Shown here one piece after another: positions 40,647 to 53,984 of a DNA stretch of 64,000 bases. The position numbers and the translations under genes were made by a program. The stretch is from Megalobrama amblycephala (Eukaryota > Chordata > Actinopteri > Cypriniformes > Xenocyprididae): contig NC_063058.1 of assembly GCF_018812025.1 (NCBI RefSeq), positions 14,993,797-15,057,796 of the forward strand, read 5' to 3'. Within the stretch, counting starts at the first letter, position 1. The number at the start of each line of letters is the position of its first letter. Below the pieces are notes generated by a model. That model saw nothing but the letters and a program-made list of their open reading frames with translations. It ran no database searches and was not told where the DNA came from.

Positions 40647-41277
40647 GGGGCGTGTATCCATCCATTCATCATAACATCATGTGATCCATACGGCTTCAGG
40701 GGGTTAATAAAGGCTTTCTGAAGCTAAGTGATGGGATTTTGTTAGAAAAATATCCATATTTAAAACTTTATTAAGTATAATAATTCGTTTCCGGCAGACG
40801 ACCATACACATACTGCGCAAGTCGACTTGCGCCAAATGAGTAACCCCTGAAGTGATATATGACACAGGATGTAGGAGTATCATAAGACACCTCTCGCGGT
40901 TTAAACAAATAGGGCTGTGCAACAAACTCAGGCTCCTCTTCTCTTGTATCGAAATCCTCTGACATTTCTCTTTAAAATTTCTCGTTTTAGTCTTCTAATG
41001 ACCGATGTATATGGATATTTTTCTTACAAAAACCCATTGCTTTGCTCCAGAAGGCCTTTATTAACCCCCTGGAGCCATATGGATTATATTTATGATGGTT
41101 GAATGCACTTTTGGAGGCTTCAAAAATGCCCCTGGTTCACCTCCATTATAAAGCTTGGTAGAGCAAGTATATTTTTAAATATATCTCTGGTTGTGTTCAT
41201 CTGAAAGAAGATAGTCATATACACCTAGGATGGCTTGACGTTGAGTAAATCATGGGCCAATTTTCATTTTTGTGCTA

Positions 41278-42720
41278 ATAGACATGCTGTAATATTATAT
41301 ATGTATTTATCAAATGAAAACAGTGTATTGTTTTTGTTTTCCTTTTAATAAATGCGTTTCGCTTTTTGAAATTGTTGGTTTCGTGTAGACAGTTTTACCA
41401 CAGTTCCCGCATTCTGCTAAATGCTGCTATAGTATCAGACTTCATTTCTTGGCCTTGTGCCTACTTTGGTCCTCAAGTCTGACCTCAGAGCCATAAGCGC
41501 CTGGGGATAAAATGTGGCCTACTGTCACCCTATTCAGCGATTTTATTATTCCTTTATTCAAAATCAAACAGTAGTCCTTTCTGTCCGACTGTCTCGGCTT
41601 GAGAGCGGTGGAAAAAGCTGTTTGTGCTCTGGTATTGAGACTTTACATTATTCTTTTGGTTCTCATCCAGTGCGATGAATGAGAGTTGTTCATATGAACT
41701 GAGGCGTAAATAATCTTAATCTACTCCCGTGGTGAGAGAAAGATTTGGTCCAGGGGATACACAAAGTCCTTTAAAAAACATTAGTATTTCTCTGAAGTAC
41801 TTGTAGATCAAGCTGTTCAGGCAGATAGCTCTTTTTGTCTCCATTTTCGATGTTTTTGGAGGTACATCCATTTCTATGTTGTGTCCTCAAATGCTTCCTG
41901 CTGGAGACCGAAAGGGAGATCTATCTGGAAAGATCTTGGTCCAGTCTTTGTTCATCTGCAAGCGCTACCTGGCTTCATAGCTCTCTATAGCAGGACCGCA
42001 GGGTGTTTAAAGCACCCCGTCTCCTGATTCTTATTCCAGCCCGCATCTTACGTCTGAGTTAAACTTTCTCTGAGGGCTCGCAGTGAGATCCCATTATTAC
42101 CATCTTAAATCTGACAGCAGGGCTCTCACACAAATGGAAAAAGCTTTTTTCTCTCTCTTTAAAGTCCTTACATCTGAGAGAGAATATGTGTGTAAAATAT
42201 GTGTGTGTGTGTGTGTATGAGAGATCTGTAGCTCCAATGACTGCATTCATCCTTCTGGTTCAATAAAATAGACAACCGTAGTAGTTCCACTTCCAGACTT
42301 CGTTTCTGCAGATATGGAGCTCAAATGCTTTGCTTCAGGTTACTCGTGGCAGTCTTTTTAATTTGACTCAAAGCAATTTGCTCAATAAAGACTAAGTGAT
42401 CTGAAAACATCAATAGCACATCACATTTCCTGTGATTTACCTATATCTGATTGTTTTTGTCGCTTTTTTTTTTAACTCTTTGGTGATGTTTTTTTCTCGA
42501 AGACTTCCATGTGCCAGTCAATTAAAAGTGTGTTTGAAACAGATGCCGTTCCACTTCATAGTAAAGAATGATTAACTTAACCTCAAAAGACCTCTTTTAC
42601 AAGTCTAAGGCATGAATTCATGAGCCATGGATTATTATCTCTTGTAATGAATAATTTGGAAGTTCATCTTTGAGATACTTAATTGTTGTGTAGCAATAAT
42701 GGCAATGAGAGCTATTATGC
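41278..42720. other. Presumed ntrk3 intron, nothing recognised
   Basis: Ordinary intronic composition. No exon-like block fits the expected juxtamembrane or kinase sequence. Confidence 0.45.
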
Positions 42721-42852
<132 letters not shown>

Positions 42853-43339
42853 GAGAAATAGTTCAAATGGGTTTCTTCAGTTGTTTGGTCCCTTTTAAAA
42901 CATGTTAGCATTTATGCTAGCAGCACTGAGATACAAAACAAGCCAAGTACCGTCATCACAAGCTCTGGTTGTTGCAAAGATTAACCCAGTAGATCCTCCC
43001 TAGGTTGTTTCCTAGTTTCCTTTTCCTCATCTGTATACTGCTCCAATGGATGTAATGAGAGTTTGTGATAGCAGGACCCTGATTAAACTCCAGCAAGGCT
43101 AGTGTGACACCAGTTGGACATTGTTCATTCTGTATTTTAACATCTAACACATAGCATGCTTGATTTATTTCTGCGTTCGTGTTTCGGGTTATAATTACCG
43201 ATCTTTTTGAACAGCATAATGAAGAGGAGATGAGGAAAGAGGACCCATGTGCGACCTCATTTGTTCTCATTGACAAGGGTGGTAATCGGTGATCGATTAT
43301 AGATGGCTAAACTGCAGTGGCTACAGCCACCCAATCTCT

Positions 43340-43341
<2 letters not shown>
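42853..43341. other. Presumed intron, nothing recognised
   Basis: No repeat or coding signal. Confidence 0.4.

Positions 43342-43418
<77 letters not shown>
43342..43418. repeat. (CA)n microsatellite
   Basis: About 38 uninterrupted dinucleotide units. Confidence 0.95.
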
Positions 43419-43420
<2 letters not shown>

Positions 43421-43599
43421 TTCTCAGTTCTGGCCTCGCTGCTTCACAAAAGTGATTTGATTCTGACCTCAGCAGGTGTAGTGTGCTGAGTTTGCTTTAC
43501 TGTGAAATCTCCCATATAAAGCATTTTTTTTTTTTAATGTTTCCGCCTTTGTAGCTGGAAATGACCCATTTTATTGTCGCACTGTCAAACAAATGTCTT

Positions 43600-45770
43600 T
43601 CTTTAGGTTCTTCGTTTGTTCTTCCTACTTTTTTTGCCTTCCAACATATTTGTTCCCTTCCCTTTAGCAAGCTTTATCTGTCTTCCTACTCTCTTTTTTT
43701 CCCTTTCTTTTTTCTACCTTCCCTACCCTTCCATATTCCTTCCTTCCTCTTTCAGTTTTTCCCTCTCTTCCTTTTTCTCCTTCCTCCATTCTTTAATTCT
43801 TTCTTATTTCATACAATCTTTTCCTTCCTTCCTTCCTTCCTTCCTTCCTTCCCCTTTCAGTTTTTTCTCTCTCTTTATTTTCTCCTTCCTCCATTCTTTC
43901 GTTCTTACTTTCTTATTTATACAATCTTTTTATTTCATTCTCTCTTCCAGTTTTTTGTCTTCTAAACTCTTCCCTTCCCAATATCTTTTTCCCCTTCCTT
44001 CCTTCCTTCCTTCCTTCCTTCCTTCCTTCCTTCCTTCCTTCCTTCCTTCCTTCCTTCCACTACTTTACTACATTCTTTCTTTTTTTCTTCTTTCTTATTT
44101 GGAACTTATGTTCATTTCCTTCATTTTTTTTTTTTTACTTCCTGATTTTTTCCTAATTTTTTTGCTAACTACTTCCTACTTTACTGTTTCTTATTTCTTT
44201 GTTTTCCTTCCTTCCTTCCTTCCTTCCTTCCTTCCTTTCTTCCTTCCTTAATTTTTTCTCTCTTCCTTTATTTTTTCCTTCCTCCATTTTTTTATTCTTT
44301 CTTATTTCATACAATCTTTTCCTTCCTTCCTTCCTTCCTTCCTTCCTTCCTTCCCCTTTCATTTTTCTCTCTCTCTTTATTTTCTCCTTCCTCCATTCTT
44401 TCATTTTTACTTTCTTATTTCATACAATCTTTTTATTTCATTCTCTCTTCCAGTTTTTTTGTCTTCTAAACTCTTCCCTTCCTAATATCTTTTCCTTCCT
44501 TCCTTCCTTCCTTCCTTCCTTCCTTCCTTCCTTCCTTCCTTCCTTCCTTCCTTCCATCCTTCCTTCCTTCCTTCCTTCCTTCCACTACTTTACTACATTC
44601 TTTCTTTTTTTTCTTCTTTCTTATTTGGAACTTATGTTCATTTCCTTCATTTTTTTTTTTTACTTCCTGAGTTTTCCCTAATTTTTTGCTAACTACTTCC
44701 TACTTTACTGTTTCTTATTTCTTTGTTTTCCTTCCTTCCTTCCTTAATTTTTTCTCTCTTCCTTTATTTTTTCCTTCCTCCATTTTTTCATTCTTTCTTA
44801 TTTCATACAATCTTTTCCTTCCTTCCTTCCTTCCTTCCTTCCTTCCTTCCTTCCTTCCTTCCTTCCTTCCTTCCTTCCCCTTTCATTTTTTTCTCTCTCT
44901 TTACTTTCTCCTTCCTCCATTCTTTCATTCTTACTTTCTTATTTCATACAATCTTTTTATTTCATTCTCTCTTCCAGTTTCTTGTCTTCTAAACTCTTCC
45001 CTTCCTAATATATTTTCCTTCCTTCCTTCCTTCCTTCCTCCCTTCCCTTCCTTCCTTCCTTCCTTCCTTCCTTCTTTCCTTCCTTCCATCCTTCCTTCCT
45101 TTCTTCTTTCCTTCCTTCCTTCCTTCTTTCCTTCCTTCCATCCTTCCTTCCTTCCTTCCTTCCTTCCTTCCTTCCTTCCACTACTTTACTACATTCTTTC
45201 TCTTTTTTTCTTCTTTCTTATTTGGAACTTATGTTCATTTCCTTAATTTTTTTTTTACTTCCTGAGTTTTCCCTAATTTTTTGCTAACTACTTCCTACTT
45301 TACTGTCTCTTATTTCTTTGTTTTCATTCCTTCCTTCCTTAATTTTTTTCTCTCTCTTCCTTTATTTTTTTCCTTCCTCCATTTTTTCATTCTTTCTTAT
45401 TTCATACAATCTTTTTCTTTCCCAATACACACTTTACTACCTTCTTTTTTTCTTCCTTCCTACTTGGAACTTATTTTCTTCCTAAATTTTTCTGTCTGCT
45501 TTATTCATTCTATTTCCTTTCCTTTGTTCATTTCCTTAATTTTTTTACTTCCTGATTTTTTTCCCCCTCATTTTTGTGCTAACTACTTCCTACTTTCTTT
45601 ACTGTTTCTTCTTTCTTTGTTTTCCTTCCTTCCCTCCTTCCTTCCTTCCTTCCTTCCCAACCTCTTTCCTTACTACTTTTTTCCTTCCATCCTCCTAGTA
45701 ACTTACTTTTTTATCTGCATTCGCTCCCCCTCCCCCTCTCTTTTTTTCCCTTTCTTCCTTTCTCTATAAA
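43600..45770. repeat. Pyrimidine-rich block: (TTCC)n inside a larger tandem repeat
   Basis: About 2.2 kb, almost all C and T on the + strand. TTCC runs alternate with constant segments such as 'ctaactacttcctactttac' (about 44165, 44687, 45283, 45581) and 'atttcatacaatctttt', so a unit of roughly 500-600 bp is itself repeated, with TTCC runs of different length. The long Phe/Leu/Pro/Ser open frames here are an effect of composition. Confidence 0.9.
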
Positions 45771-48669
45771 CCTACTTGCGCAAGCACATGAAAACCACTT
45801 GATTTATGGTTGCACAGTGGAGAGTACAAAGACTACAGGTCTCATCCATTTGTTTGTGATTCTTGGTGGGCTTGGAACCACATTCATATTTTACGTGTGT
45901 CCATTTTTATCTGATGTAACGAAACTGGCTGTGCTATTTCAGAGTTCAGCACCTTCCCTTTAGGGAATGCAGAGATTCATCTGGTGATATAACATCGGAA
46001 GAAGAAGAGAGGAAAAAGAGGCTTTTAAAACAAAAAGAACAGGACAAGAGAACAAATGATTCTATTAAGCATCCGCTGCTTGTCGTCCTTCAACGATAGA
46101 TTCCCTGCCAAAAGGGCGAATGGAATAAAATTCCTTTTTCCCCCTCTTAGCTGTGGCCTTGTATCTAAATACAATCTCATTCTTTGCCCAGGAAGCTTTA
46201 GGTGATGCTTAACTTTGAACCAGGACAGCATAATGATATTAGCATTATGTAATTATAAAGCAAAGGCAATGTTTTCCATCTTTCCAGAGCACTGAGTGTG
46301 ATGTGCTTCAAAATAACAAAATACTCAGCATACTAGATAAACTCCAACAGAGCAACCAAAACAATATCCGACAAGAACAGAAAGAAACAAATAAACCAGG
46401 CAAACTAATCAATGAAATGAGCAACAGATGCAAAAACTAAATCAATGAAAAACAATGGAAACAAAATGAAACCCAGCACACTGAACCAAACTTGTGTAAA
46501 ATACACCCAGTGTTTTCTCTACTATTTGGTCATGAAAGACTTTACTCTATATACTTAGTAATTAAAACTATTAGTAATTAGTTTTGTCTGAAGTTTAGTT
46601 GACTCCATTGGACTGCTGGGGTGCAAATAACAAAGCTATGTGGCCTGCACCTGGGTACCAATACTTACATTTTATATCAGTGGTGGCTTGTTTTGACTTT
46701 ACATGCTGACTTTGATGAGTGTATCATGGGACTAATTGTGCCAGACTACTTAAAAATCAAGATCGATAACTCACACAACATTCAATCCACTGCCATCTCT
46801 ACCTGCCGCTTGGCCCTCTTACACACAGAGTCAGGTTCTCACTCTCTCCACAGTTGATTGGAGTTGCCAGTGATGGCCTGAGCTGCACTGTCATTTGTCA
46901 CTGTCCATTTTTCCGTGGTGTCTACCTCTACCTCCCATGACCCCCGCCGCATGAGAGCAGGCACCTGCGCTCCGAGAACCGGCCTCCACGTGTCAGCCAG
47001 TGAACTGGAGCTGCCAGAACAGGGGCGGGGCCTGACAGGCAGCATATTAAACTCTGACACTCACACCATGACTCTCTCCCGTCTCCTCTGTGGCTAACCA
47101 ACCGCTTTCAGACCCGAGCACATCCACCTTGTCGCCTTCAGTGTATCCGGGCCTCTATCACCCTGTTACTTTCCCTTCAACTTGCTCTCTTCCCCTTTCC
47201 CCACATCCACCATCCCAAATGTCCGTCACAGGGGTTTTTCCATTCCTTTGTGCACCATTACCTGTGTAGTGCCGAAGGGTGATTAGTGTGCACCAGTGAA
47301 ACAAAGTATATCACTCCCGACTGGCTCTCAGCCATGGCAGCCTGAACCAGAGGAGGGAGGAGCGGCACTGCTCAGAGTGCTGATGTAGTCCTCTATCCTG
47401 ATTCATTTTTCGAGTTTACATATGTTATTTTAAAAGTTTATTTAATACTTTTTGTTTTCATTTATTTATAAGGCATTCATATTGTTTTGGCAGCCACCTT
47501 AATGTAGTTAAATGGCCATCTACTGTATATTTAACAGCCTATTAAAGACTGACATGCCTTTATGTCCTATTTTAAAATCAATGAATATGTCACAGTAGCC
47601 AAATAAATGCATAATCCATGCAGAAAAGTCTGCACCCCCCAAATAAGATGTTTTATTCAATAGAATGCAAACTGGAGGGTTTTATCTACCCAGACGTACC
47701 GGTCAGCTCGCCAACATTGGTAGCATGCTGCCAAGAATCTATGCATTAAACTAGACATGTCCTGCTCTATACATCACTGCGGAAAGCTCCTTAAAGCCAG
47801 ATGTACATTTGTACGAAACAAGAAAAATGCTGCATTCAGATCAGCTTCTTTTCTATCTCCATTTGCAGGGCTTAAGAGGGAGAACATGGCAGCGTTTTCC
47901 ATCGCCCGCAGGCCTCGTTCCCATCTGCCATCGTTTCTTTGCTCTGAAACAAAACAGGAGCCCCTCAGACCCTTTTATTTATTTACTGTATGGCAGTTAA
48001 AGATAGATGAGAAGAACCCTGGAGAATCTGGCTCCCCTCCACTGTCACTGTCCTAGAAATAGAACAGAGCCATGAAGGGGCAGAGCCTTCATAATCGCCG
48101 CAGTATCAAAGACAGAGCCCCAATGAAAAGAAGGCTGACCGAGGAGGCTTCTGGGACTCCTCGGGCGAGCTACTCCATCTGAGCTTCTGCCAGGGTCGTC
48201 CTGGGAATGTGTTGGTTTTTGCAAGGCTTGAATGCTCGTTACATCTTAGTACATCCATACAACAACAAAAAAGATTTGGAACATTGATGGATGCCGACTA
48301 GGCCATGTTTTTTTTTTTTTTTTTTTCCCATGAGGAATTCAAAGACGAGGGAATTGCATCAGCAGTTACAAAACTTGTGAGTCGGCTAACTTAGTACATT
48401 TTCCAAGACTAGCTACTATTCTACCAATCAGCGGTGTGGTTTGCTTGTTTTGACAAATTGATTTGTCCTAAACTGTCCTCTCTTTCATTTAGAGTTAAAA
48501 ATTTTGATTCAGTTTAGAGTTGTTCTAAATGGTCCTCTCTCTCATTCTGTATGTAGCTTTGTAGCTCTGGTATCAGCTCCATAGTGGGAAATAAAACCAT
48601 ATCCGTACCTGCTGGAAGGGTTAAGCAACGAGAACATTTTGGCTTGATGGTGGAAAAGCCACTTTTGTT
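45771..48669. other. Presumed ntrk3 intron with one GC-rich patch
   Basis: 46850-47130 is GC-richer with CpGs and opens after an acceptor-like CTCTCCACAG, but its frames do not resemble Trk and no clear donor follows. A degenerate forerunner of the minisatellite unit appears at 48480-48560. Otherwise nothing recognised. Confidence 0.4.
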
Positions 48670-50967
48670 TCATTCTAGTGAATCGGTTCGGTGAATCGGT
48701 CTACTTTCTCATTTGTAGCGCAGGAAAGATTTATTCATTTTAGTGAATTGGTTTATTCTAGGTGGTACTCTCTCACACCTGTAGTGTTGGAATTTTTGAT
48801 TCATTCTAGTGAATCAGTTTGTTCAAGATGGTACTCTCTCACACCTGTAGTGTTGGAATTTTTGATTCATTCTAGTGAATCAGTTTGTTCAAGATGGTAC
48901 TCTCTCACACCTGTAGTGTTGGAATTTTTTATTCATTCTAGTGAATCAGTTTGTTCAAGATGGTACTCTCTCACACCTGTAGTGTTGGAATTTTTGATTC
49001 ATTCTAGTGAATAAGTTTGTTCAAGATGGTACTCTCGCACACCTGTAGTGTTGGAATTTTTGATTCATTCTAGTGAATCGGTTTGTTCTAGATGGTTCTC
49101 TTTCTCACCTGTAGTGTTAGAATGTTTGATTCATTTAGTGAATCGATTTGTTCTAGATGGTCCTCTCTCACACCTGTAGTGTTGGAATGTTTGATTCATT
49201 CTAGTGAATCAGTTTGTTCAAGATGGTACTCTCTCACACCTGTAGTGTTGGAATTTTTGATTCATTCTAGTGAATCAGTTTGTTCAAGATGGTACTCTCT
49301 CACACCTGTAGTGTTGGAATTTTTGATTCATTCTAGTGAATCAGTTTGTTCAAGATGGTACTCTCTCACACCTGTAGTGTTGGAATTTTTGATTCATTCT
49401 AGTGAATCAGTTTGTTCAAGATGGTACTCTCTCACACCTGTAGTGTTGGAATTTTTGATTCATTCTAGTGAATCAGTTTGTTCAAGATGGTACTCTCTCA
49501 CACCTGTAGTGTTGGAATTTTTGATTCATTCTAGTGAATCGGTTTGTTCTAGATGGTTCTCTTTCTCACCTGTAGTGTTAGAATGTTTGATTCATTCTAG
49601 TGAATCGATTTGTTCTAGATGGTCCTCTCTCACACCTGTAGTGTTGGAATGTTTGATTCATTCTAGTGAATCGGTTTGTTCAAGATGGTACTCTTTCACA
49701 CCTGTAGTGTTAGAATGTTTGATTCATTCTAGTGAATCGATTTGTTCTAGATGGTCCTCTCTCACACCTGTAGTGTTGGAATTTTTTATTCATTCTAGTG
49801 AATCGATTTGTTCTAGATGGTACTCTCTCACACCTGTAGTGTTGGAATTTTTGATTCATTCTAGTGAATCAGTTTGTTCAAGATGGTACTCTCTCACACC
49901 TGTAGTGTTGGAATTTTTGATTCATTCTAGTGAATCGGTTTGTTCAAGATGGTACTCTCTCACACCTGTAGTGTTGGAATTTTTTATTCATTCTAGTGAA
50001 TCGATTTGTTCTAGATGGTACTCTCTCACGCCTGTAGTGTTGGTATTTTTGATTCATTCTAGTGAATCGGTTTGTTCTAGATGGTACTCTCTCACACCTG
50101 TAGTGTTGGAATTTTTTATTCATTCTAGTGAATCGGTTTGTTCAAGATGGTACTCTCTCACACCTGTAGTGTTATAATGTTTGATTCATTCTAGTGAATC
50201 GGTTTGTTCAAGATGGTACTCTTTCACACCTGTAGTGTTAGAATGTTTGATTCATTCTAGTGAATCGGTTTGTTCTAGATGGTACTCTCTCACACCTGTA
50301 GTGTTGGAATTTTTTATTCATTCTAGTGAATCGGTTTGTTCAAGATGGTACTCTCTCACACCTGTAGTGTTAGAATGTTTGATTCATTCTAGTGAATCGG
50401 TTTGTTCAAGATGGTACTCTTTCACACCTGTAGTGTTAGAATGTTTGATTCATTCTAGTGAATCGATTTGTTCTAGATGGTCCTCTCTCACACCTGTAGT
50501 GTTAGAATGTTTGATTAATTCTAGTGAATCGATTTGTTCTAGATGGTACTCTCTCACACCTGTAGTGTTGGAATGCTTGATTCATTCTAGTGAATCAGTT
50601 TGTTCAAGATGGTACTCTCTCACACCTGTAGTGTTAGAATGTTTGATTCATTCTAGTGAATCGATTTGTTCTAGATGGTCCTCTCTCACACCTGTAGTGT
50701 TGGAATTTTTTATTCATTCTAGTGAATCGATTTGTTCTAGATGGTCCTCTCTCACACCTGTAGTGTTGGAATTTTTTATTCATTCTAGTGAATCGGTTTG
50801 TTCTAGATGGTCCCCTGTCTCACCTGAAATTTTGAAATGTTTGATTTGTTCTAGTTACTCAGTTTGTTTTAAATGGTGTTCTCTATCATATGTAGTGTTG
50901 GAATGTTTGATTCATTCTAGTGAATCGGTTTGTCCAAAATGGTCCTTTCTCTCATATGTAATGTTGA
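48670..50967. repeat. 66-bp minisatellite, about 35 copies
   Basis: The unit contains 'tgattcattctagtgaatc', 'gtttgttcaagatggtactc' and 'tctcacacctgtagtgttgg'. Because 66 is divisible by three, the array stays open for hundreds of codons with a 22-residue period (HSSESVCSRWYSLTPVVL as core). Variant units (Ile/Val, Trp-Tyr/Trp-Ser) recur in blocks, so local higher-order copying is likely. No start context, splice sites or known domain, so I do not call it a gene. Confidence 0.95.
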
Positions 50968-51023
50968 AAAATAAGACACATGATTCACAACAAATAATGA
51001 TTCATTGATTCAGGTCCCTGTAC

Positions 51024-52195
51024 CAGTGATGCGCGGGTCAATGTATAAACAACCCGCACCCGACCAATGTTTTCAACTAACCCGCCCGCAAAAAAAAAGG
51101 AAAATATTGTACCCGACCCGCTTCCTGACCCGCATTTTTTTAAAAGTAGTAAATGCTCATTGTAGCGTCATTGGGCCATAGACATAAGAACTAGGGGTGC
51201 GGGGGGGTGTGGCCCCCCCATCAGCCTCCCTGGCCAATAATATCCATTAATCCAGCCTGTGGAGGAGAGAAATGTTTCAGGTCCTGACGTGGTGCGCTCA
51301 GAGGTGCAGCGGCGAGAGCAGGCAGTTCTTGAGGCGGCCCATCATTTTCCATTTCAGCTAGATGCATATTATTGATGAATGCGATGTTTATGTTTCGACC
51401 CTGCTTGAAGAATTAATCAGCAGGTCAACTGAGAGAAGGCCTTCTGGAAAAGTGTGAAAGCCCTTAGGAGCGCAAACTGTTCTTTTTCTGAATGTTGTAG
51501 GCCTATGATATAGCCTAGTGTTATGTAATAAAGGCTTGATTTATTCATTTATTTCGTTTCATTTTCTTAACAGTTAAGATGCTGCATGTGTTTATCCAGT
51601 CTAATCGAAGTGTGCGTCTCTCCCCCGACTTTCCCAACAAAAATCCCGCCCCCTCCCAGAAAATACATAAAACTGACATTAATGAGCTATATGTGTTTAA
51701 AAGTAGCCTATTAAAATGGTACAATGGCATTGCTCAGCTCAACGTGTTGGGAAATCGGGCATTTTGTCCCGCGTCAGCATTTATTGTAAAGTTAATAACG
51801 CTCAAAATTCAAAAGGTAAATAAGGATTTCCCACTTGTATTAGCAGGCTTAGGCTATTTTGCCACGTGAATGCCCAATTGAAGCTCTCACAAGCACAGAA
51901 TGCAGGGTTAGAATATGTTAATAAAGTATTTATTAACGCATTTTAGACGAACAAAAACAGGTAGCCTAGGCTAAGCCAAAGACTGAGGCTACAATATCCA
52001 TAAATAAATGTTCACAAATACCCATGAAAGTAAAACTGAAACCTTTAGTAAGTAAAACTGAAAATTACAAAGGTTTAATTGGCATCTTTATTTCAAACGA
52101 CCCGACCGACCGCGACCCGAATATCATTAAAAATATTTTTGGATGACTCGTAACCGCGGGTGACCGCTCATTTTGGATCAACCCGCGCATCACTG
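51024..52195. mobile_element. hAT element with perfect 8-bp target duplication
   Basis: Starts CAGTGATGCGCGGGTCAA and ends 'caacccgcgcatcactg'. CCCTGTAC is duplicated at 51016-51023 and 52196-52203. The subterminal regions are rich in 'acccgac' words in both orientations. No transposase recognised, so non-autonomous. It landed at the edge of the minisatellite. Confidence 0.88.
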
Positions 52196-52322
52196 CCCTG
52201 TACTATGTACTATACTTTTGACTTGGTTATGTAAATTAGGATGTTTTTGTTGTATTTAGTATACATTTACCTGTTCAAGTTTGATACTGTCACTTTAAAG
52301 TCCATGCGTTCAAAACCACTTA

Positions 52323-52549
52323 GGGCCGGTTTCACAGACAGGGCTTAGGCTTAGCCAGGATTAAGCCTTATTTCAATTAGGGTATTTAAGTAGCTTTTAT
52401 AAACAAAATATTACTGGTGTGCATCTTGAGACAAAACAATGGCAGTGACATATTTTAAGATGTGTCAGTACAAGTTGCTTTCCGTTAAAACAGCTCAAAC
52501 ATGCATTTTAGTCTAGGACTAGCTTAAACCTTGACTGTGAAACCGGGGG
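52323..52549 (+). mobile_element. MITE-like element, family of 1133-1325
   Basis: Complete copy: 'ccggtttcacagacagggct' at the left and 'gactgtgaaaccgg' at the right are complementary ends. Confidence 0.75.
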
Positions 52550-53533
52550 ATAATGTTTTTATGCAAGTACAAATGATTAAATGATAAATTATGTCATTTT
52601 ATATATTTGTTATAGTTTCTATATAAAAATAAGCTATATTGTTCTACATAAGTAGCTTCAATGTAGTTTGCTATACCTTTGTTTCTATTTACAGCTAACT
52701 ACTTTTTCAGAACAGTAGCTTGATTGACTAAATGATGATTAGCTTTTAGCTTCACATGCTACACTTTCAAAGTAGCTTTTCCAACACTCTTAATTATTTA
52801 CTTGAACTCAAAGCACTACATTGATTTTCATTTCAAACTAATTTAGTTTGGCTCAAAGAATTATGTTTTAAAAAAGGCAAGGCCAAAGGCGGGCTAAAGA
52901 TTTGTGATGTGTCGCTAGGCTTCGAATGGCCATGCGTTAAAGAGTTTCACCCAAATATATGGGCATAAAACAGGCTGTTCTACTCGCTCCCCTAAGGAAA
53001 GCAGTCTTCAGCAAATGTTCATTAGCATTTTAATTGGATGCTTAAAGATATACATAATTATAAGTTCCCTCACAGAAAAGTGAATGTTTAAGTACTGTCT
53101 TGTAGTGCTAAACAGCTGTATACCCACTTGTACTTAGGCGATCAGTGTTCCCTGGCGCTATATGTAAAGGTGGAGCTGAGTCAGGAACAGGTAGTTGGGA
53201 CAGATGAATGGCCTTCGAAATTCAGCACTTTTTTTGCAATGCTAAAATGTAGCGGATAATGAGGCACTTGAGTTTACTTATGGTGTAAGCAGTGCGGCTG
53301 CTGCATTTGATATGCTGTTTGTCATAATTTGTGGTTGGGTTTTTTTTTTTTTTTTTTTTTTTCCTTTTCCTTTTTTTTTCCTGCATCAAGCATGTTTTTT
53401 CGGGGGGTTTTTCTCAGCATGCAGATAAGAAAACAGTTTTTCCTTGCTGTATTGGCTACATAAATATGTATTGTGAGTACATGATGACTTTTGTCACGAT
53501 TTCTACACATATATACATACATAGATATATGTA
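52550..53533. other. Presumed intron, poly-T tract, nothing else
   Basis: A T-rich run at 53339-53380. No coding signal. Confidence 0.4.
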
Positions 53534-53984
53534 CACTGCCCTCCGTAAGTATTGGAACAGTAAAGACAAAATTGCTCTGTTAGCTGTGGTGTCAAGACAT
53601 CTATAAACATGATTAAAAGATTAATATGTGGCAGAATGTCACATTTTATTATTGGCTGTTTCAACACAAAATGTTTTACCAACTAAGAAGTACAGCACTT
53701 TTAGAGTTGCCTAACCCTCTGCCTAATGAGTATTGGAACAGTTTAAGTCAAAGCAAATGTAAAAGTGTAAAAGCTAATATTTAGTTTTAAATCCCTTGCG
53801 AGCAATCACAGGAGCGAGTGTGTGACCCATAGACATCACCAGGTTTCACACTTTGAAATGCTTTTCCAGGCCTTTATTGCAGCCATTTCCAGTGGTTGCT
53901 TGTCCTGGGGAGTTTCTGCCTTTAGTCTCCTCTTCAGCTGTTGAAATCTGGATTTCAGGATTTAAATCTGGAGATTGACTTGGA

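Larger units (their letters stand above)
39961..41277. mobile_element. Palindromic MITE carrying nested insertions
   Basis: Starts TTAAAGGGATAGTTCAGCC. Right end 'ggccaattttcatttttg', with the terminal bases lost. Arms match: 'ctaggtgtatatgactatct' on the left against 'agatagtcatatacacctag' on the right. It is split by a TTAA MITE (40017-40395) and carries a patch insertion (40478-40646). Confidence 0.7.

Noticed and set aside
43561..45769. Several 130-210-codon Phe/Leu/Pro/Ser frames
   Set aside because: Consequence of a pyrimidine-only strand (no stop codon can form without A or G in place). Not protein-like.
46915..47097. Candidate ntrk3 exon after CTCTCCACAG
   Set aside because: Neither frame resembles the TrkC juxtamembrane or kinase sequence, and no clear donor follows.
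49092..51008. Open frames of 361 and 275 codons
   Set aside because: They follow the 66-bp minisatellite unit exactly; length divisible by three explains the openness. No start context, splice signals or domain.
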